A stretch of 36,614 nt of DNA, taken from the NCBI GenBank assembly GCA_031555145.1, contig JAVBUR010000062.1:1-36614 (forward strand). The letters run 5' to 3'. The stretch comes from JAJDIA01 sp031555145. GTDB lineage: Bacteria; Bacteroidota; Bacteroidia; Bacteroidales; Tannerellaceae. The notes beneath the pieces are model-generated. The model worked only from the letters and a program-made list of their open reading frames with translations, was not told the DNA's origin and made no database searches. Both the position numbers and the translations under genes were made by a program. Below, piece by piece: positions 33,535 through 36,614 of the stretch (position 1 is its first letter; each line of letters begins with the position of its first letter).

Positions 33535-34482
33535 TTATTTCACAAACTTAGCTTTCGTCAGGTATTCGGCGCAGCCTTTCACGCCTTCGAACTGTGTCAT
33601 GTTTTTAATGCCTTCCAACTCTACAAAGAAGGTGTCGATCTTGGTCGCGTAGGCTTGTTTGAAGATCGTTTCAAAGTTCATCATGCCCGACTGGCCGAGT
33701 ACGGCGCGGTCTTTGATGTGGAGGACGCGGATGCGGTCCGCATACTTTTTCATGTATTCCACCGGATCTTGTTGTCCCATAACGGCCCAATATACGTCGA
33801 GTTCGAAGAATACGAGGGAAGGATCGGTATTGCGCAACATCCCATCGTAGACCATTTCGATGCCTTCGGGTGCTTTGCTGCCCCCACCGCCACGCCAGGG
33901 TTCGGTGCCGCCGGGAATGACGCGGGCGAATTCGCCCGAGTGGTTATGATAACCGAAGGAGAGACCGGCCTCTTTCGCAATCTGACCGGCTTTGTTGAAT
34001 ACCTCGCCTACATACGCGACCTCTTCCACGCTGCGGGTAGAAGGCTGGCCCGGCTGAACGATCATCTTACAGCCGATGGAGGCATGGTCGTCGGCGGCTT
34101 TCTTCCAGAACTCGGTGATTTTGCCAAGTGATTCCTTGGTGTATTCGCGTACCGGCGGATTCATATGTGAGCAGCGGATAGGCAGACCGGCATCGTCACA
34201 CATCTTTTTGTATTCGGTCATGGGTACGCCGCTGATGGCGCCGTTGCCATAACCCGCCAGTTCGAGGTATGTATAGCCATAGCTTTTGATTTTCTTCAGG
34301 CCAGCGGGAACATCTTTTGCCAATTCGGACATAACCGAATAGGTTTGTAAACCAAAGCTTTTCTTGGCCATTACTTCGTTGATTACCGGATTAGCAGCGG
34401 TCGCCTGACCGGCTTTACCAGCGAACAGTCCACCCAAGGTAAGAAGGGAGGCATTACGGATAAAATCTCTTCTGTTTGTCAT
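33535..34482 (-). CDS. Tat-exported sugar phosphate isomerase/epimerase-like TIM-barrel protein
   Basis: A 315-residue protein of the xylose isomerase-like TIM-barrel superfamily. The N-terminus MTNRRDFIRNASLLTLGG is a twin-arginine signal (Arg4-Arg5, with Phe7), so it is exported folded and may carry a bound metal. Barrel landmarks include YTYLELAGYGNG (about 70-81), SFGYHNHSGEF (about 175-185), FFELDVYWAVMG (about 224-235), RVLHIKDRA and FFVELEG, which carry the usual Glu/His/Asp metal ligands of this fold. Family members include isomerases, epimerases and oxidative sugar-modifying enzymes; the actual reaction is not visible. It ends at its own terminator upstream of susC and lies on the same strand, so it may belong to the locus but not the same transcript. 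Confidence 0.88.
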   Translation of the reverse strand: MTNRRDFIRNASLLTLGGLFAGKAGQATAANPVINEVMAKKSFGLQTYSVMSELAKDVPAGLKKIKSYGYTYLELAGYGNGAISGVPMTEYKKMCDDAGLPIRCSHMNPPVREYTKESLGKITEFWKKAADDHASIGCKMIVQPGQPSTRSVEEVAYVGEVFNKAGQIAKEAGLSFGYHNHSGEFARVIPGGTEPWRGGGGSKAPEGIEMVYDGMLRNTDPSLVFFELDVYWAVMGQQDPVEYMKKYADRIRVLHIKDRAVLGQSGMMNFETIFKQAYATKIDTFFVELEGIKNMTQFEGVKGCAEYLTKAKFVK

Positions 34483-34567
34483 GATAGATATAGATTAAAA
34501 AATAAATGTGTCTTCAGTGGTCTTACTTTGTGGGGCATAGAATCAGGCACCAGTATAGTTGGACAGT

Positions 34568-34575
34568 GCAAGGTA
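34568..34575 (-). promoter_or_regulatory. Possible promoter of the isomerase/epimerase-like gene
   Basis: The minus strand reads TACCTTGC, one base off TAnnTTTG, with TTTG about 23 bp upstream that could be the -33 element. It would leave a leader of about 80 nt before the ATG at 34482. Support is modest. Confidence 0.35.
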
Positions 34576-34661
34576 CCGATAGTTTAACAATTTGCGCACA
34601 AAAAGGACGACTTTTTTAACAGGAGTAGCTTTGGCTGGTTATTTTTTGACAGATGTCAATG

Positions 34662-34694
34662 AAAAAAGGGAACTTTATCAAAAGCTCCCTTTTT
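34662..34694 (-). terminator. Terminator for the acyl-CoA dehydrogenase gene
   Basis: The arms AAAAAAGGGAACTT (34662-34675) and AAGCTCCCTTTT (34682-34694 or so) form a long stem with one mismatch and a short loop, about 20 bp past the minus-strand stop codon at 34714. On the minus strand the stem ends in a T-run. This is a classic intrinsic terminator that closes the etfA-ACAD unit. Confidence 0.8.
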
Positions 34695-34713
34695 ATATAG
34701 TCTCGAAAACAAC

Positions 34714-36417
34714 TTACTGCTTGAAGTAACCCAGGTCTTCGCGGTCGAAGTGGGTGATATAGTTGTATATCTTGATTACTTCAGCCTGGCCGTAATTAAT
34801 ATATACTTCGGCGGAACGGCGGAAGCTGTCGTCTTTGTTTGTATCCTGCAACAGAAGGTAACCCATAACGCAATGCGCGGCGGCTTCTACGAGGCGGCGG
34901 GCATGGAAGTCGAGGTATTCGTTGTCCTTCGGTTCCATCACGAGGCCGACGATCTCGTCATAGCGCGATGTCATTTCGATCAACTTAGTGCGAAGTGACT
35001 CCAACTCAGGCTTGTAGTTGAGGGCTTCGTAGGTGCGGATCTGCTCCAGATACGTACCGGTGGTGACGTGGCGGATGGCGGCAACTACCTGAAGCTGCGT
35101 CGTACCTTCATAGATATTCGTGATACGGGCGTCGCGGTAGAGGCGTTCGCAGGCGTAGTCTTTCATGAAACCTGAACCACCGTGGATCTGGATCGCATCG
35201 TAGGCATTCTGGTTAGCATACTCGGTCGTCATACCCTTACCCATCGGGGTGTAAGCATCGGCCAATTTGCTATACTTCTTCATTTCGGTACGTTCTTCCG
35301 GTTCGAGCTTACGTTCGCGGGAGATATCTTCGAGCGCTTTGTATACGTCTACGAAACGGGCTGTTTCATACAGCATGGCGCGGGAAGCGTCAGCCTTAGC
35401 ACGCATCAGGGCAACCATTTCATACACGGCCGGGAATTCGATGATGGCCTTGCCAAACTGCTTGCGTTCCTGTGCGTAGGCAAGTCCTTCGCGGTAAGCC
35501 GCTTCGCTCAATCCCACGGCTTGCGCCATGATACCGAGGCGAGCGCCGTTCATGAGCGCCATTACATATTTAATAAGACCCAGCTTGCGGTCGCCGCAAA
35601 GCTCTGCCTTAGCATTCTTATAGACGAGTTCGCAAGTAGGCGAACCTTTGATACCGAGTTTGTTCTCGATACGGCGTACGTTCACGCCACCATTGCGCTT
35701 GTCGTAGATAAACATCGACAGGCCACGGCCGTCGCGCGTACCTTCTTCCGAGCGGGCGAGTACGAGGTGGATGTCAGCGTCACCGTTGGTGATGAAACGC
35801 TTCACTCCGTTCAGGTACCAGCAGCCGTCTTTTTCGCTATAGGTAGCTTTCAGCATCACGGACTGAAGGTCGGAACCGGCATCCGGTTCGGTCAGGTCCA
35901 TCGACATCGTCTCACCACCACATACACGGGGGATGTAACGCTGACGCTGGTCTTCGTTGCCGAATTCGTACAACGTTTCGGCACAGTCCTGCAACCCCCA
36001 GAGGTTTTCAAAACCGGCATCGGCACGCGATACCATATCGGCAGCCATGATATAGGGTACGATCGGGAAGTTCAACCCATTGTAACGGCGCGGCATGGCG
36101 ATACCCATCAGGCCGGCTTTGCGCACGGCGTCAAGGTTTACCTGTGTGCCGGCGGCATAGGTTACACGGCCGTTACTTACGCTCGGGCCTTCATGGTCAA
36201 CTCCTTCTGCATTGGGAGCGATGATCTCGCCGCAGATCTCGCCGACGATTTCAAGGACTTTCTCGTAGCTGTCCATCGCATCTTCGTAGTCGAAGGGTGC
36301 ATAGTCGTACGTGTCCTTATCGGCATAATTGCGTTCTTTCAGTTCTACAATCCGCTTCATCAACGGGTGATGAAGGTGATGTTTCATGCTGGGATTGTCT
36401 AAATAGAAGTTAGCCAT
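34714..36417 (-). CDS. Acyl-CoA dehydrogenase
   Basis: A 567-residue FAD enzyme of the acyl-CoA dehydrogenase family, which oxidises acyl-CoA to enoyl-CoA and passes electrons to ETF. Landmarks are SMDLTEPDAGSDLQS in the middle beta domain (about residues 165-179), YAQERKQFGKAI (about 308-319), IHGGSGFMKDYACERLYRD in the C-terminal helical domain, and IYEGTTQLQ with the expected catalytic-base Glu. The chain is longer than the usual 380-residue form and has a C-terminal helical extension of about 120 residues, seen in large ACADs of Bacteroidetes. It follows etfA by 2 bp between stop and start, which fits an etfB-etfA-ACAD operon. The substrate chain length is unknown. Confidence 0.93.
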   Translation of the reverse strand: MANFYLDNPSMKHHLHHPLMKRIVELKERNYADKDTYDYAPFDYEDAMDSYEKVLEIVGEICGEIIAPNAEGVDHEGPSVSNGRVTYAAGTQVNLDAVRKAGLMGIAMPRRYNGLNFPIVPYIMAADMVSRADAGFENLWGLQDCAETLYEFGNEDQRQRYIPRVCGGETMSMDLTEPDAGSDLQSVMLKATYSEKDGCWYLNGVKRFITNGDADIHLVLARSEEGTRDGRGLSMFIYDKRNGGVNVRRIENKLGIKGSPTCELVYKNAKAELCGDRKLGLIKYVMALMNGARLGIMAQAVGLSEAAYREGLAYAQERKQFGKAIIEFPAVYEMVALMRAKADASRAMLYETARFVDVYKALEDISRERKLEPEERTEMKKYSKLADAYTPMGKGMTTEYANQNAYDAIQIHGGSGFMKDYACERLYRDARITNIYEGTTQLQVVAAIRHVTTGTYLEQIRTYEALNYKPELESLRTKLIEMTSRYDEIVGLVMEPKDNEYLDFHARRLVEAAAHCVMGYLLLQDTNKDDSFRRSAEVYINYGQAEVIKIYNYITHFDREDLGYFKQ

Positions 36418-36419
36418 AC

Positions 36420-36614
36420 TTATTTCGTGTTCTTTTTGTAGTACTTAATCATCTTCGGGAGCACTTCTTCGACGGTTCCCGTAATCACATAGTCGGCGAT
36501 CGTGTTGATCGGTGCGTTCGGATCGTTGTTCACCGAGATGATGATCGAACTTTCCTGCATACCGGCGATGTGCTGGATCTGGCCTGAGATACCGCAGGCG
36601 ATATAGAGTTTGGG
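36420..36614 (-). CDS. etfA: Electron transfer flavoprotein subunit alpha, 3' part only
   Basis: This is the C-terminal 64 residues of EtfA; the gene continues beyond the window. The visible sequence has YIACGISGQIQHIAGMQ and VNNDPNAPINTIADY, the conserved FAD-binding segment and the dinucleotide-binding-type stretch of the family, and ends VLPKMIKYYKKNTK. EtfA with EtfB carries electrons from acyl-CoA dehydrogenases such as the neighbouring one to the membrane. The stop codon at 36420-36422 lies 2 bp before the ACAD start, so the two are in one operon. Confidence 0.95.
   Translation of the reverse strand, partial: PKLYIACGISGQIQHIAGMQESSIIISVNNDPNAPINTIADYVITGTVEEVLPKMIKYYKKNTK

Noticed and set aside
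34483..34713. A tRNA or small RNA gene between the isomerase and ACAD genes
   Set aside because: No cloverleaf or conserved RNA motif is visible; only a possible promoter and a terminator are present.

Overview
This window looks like a chromosomal segment of a gut-type Bacteroidales bacterium, most plausibly Parabacteroides or another Tannerellaceae relative. The evidence is a SusC/SusD pair, GH92, GH78-like and GH38-like (DUF5054) secreted proteins, many SPII lipoproteins, -7 promoter elements of the Bacteroidetes form TAnnTTTG with no strong Shine-Dalgarno sequences, and a topoisomerase IV / coaD / ctpA gene order that I recall as typical of the phylum. The species is an inference; no rRNA or tRNA gene is present.

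Layout. 1-3.0 kb: a 22-bp tandem palindromic repeat, then a minus-strand pair encoding an outer-membrane beta-barrel and an IPT/TIG plus kelch-like lipoprotein. 3.1-6.5 kb: a minus-strand unit GH92 alpha-mannosidase -> LrgA -> LrgB. 6.8-8.9 kb: two CPBP-family intramembrane proteases flanking a small four-helix membrane protein. 9.0-10.6 kb: a short GH78-like secreted protein. 10.6-14.5 kb: a beta-helix carbohydrate-binding lipoprotein, a LytS-type histidine kinase and a LytTR response regulator, tightly packed on the minus strand. 14.6-18.6 kb: a complete TolC / HlyD / MFS efflux operon behind a leader of about 200 nt. 18.8-26.1 kb: a plus-strand block with a small conserved-looking protein, a GNAT-like protein, parE, a small lipoprotein, coaD, a CtpA-type protease and a two-gene chromate-transporter-family pair. 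26.1-28.2 kb: a DUF5054/GH38-like enzyme. 28.3-33.2 kb: susD and susC. 33.5-34.5 kb: a Tat-exported sugar isomerase/epimerase-like protein. 34.7 kb to the end: an acyl-CoA dehydrogenase and the 3' end of etfA.

How the genes fit together. Much of the window serves the cell envelope and glycan use: secreted glycosidases release sugars, SusC/SusD bind and import oligosaccharides, and the exported isomerase-like and GH38-like proteins may modify them. The parE/coaD/ctpA block is housekeeping, and ACAD with EtfA forms a fatty acyl/electron-transfer module. No phage, insertion sequence, CRISPR array or obvious defence system is visible. The best candidates for undescribed biology are the beta-helix lipoprotein with its LytS/LytTR pair, whose kinase has an unusual Arg/Pro/Gly-rich periplasmic loop, the GH92-LrgAB unit, the beta-barrel/IPT-kelch lipoprotein pair next to the 22-bp repeat, and the long leader of the efflux operon.
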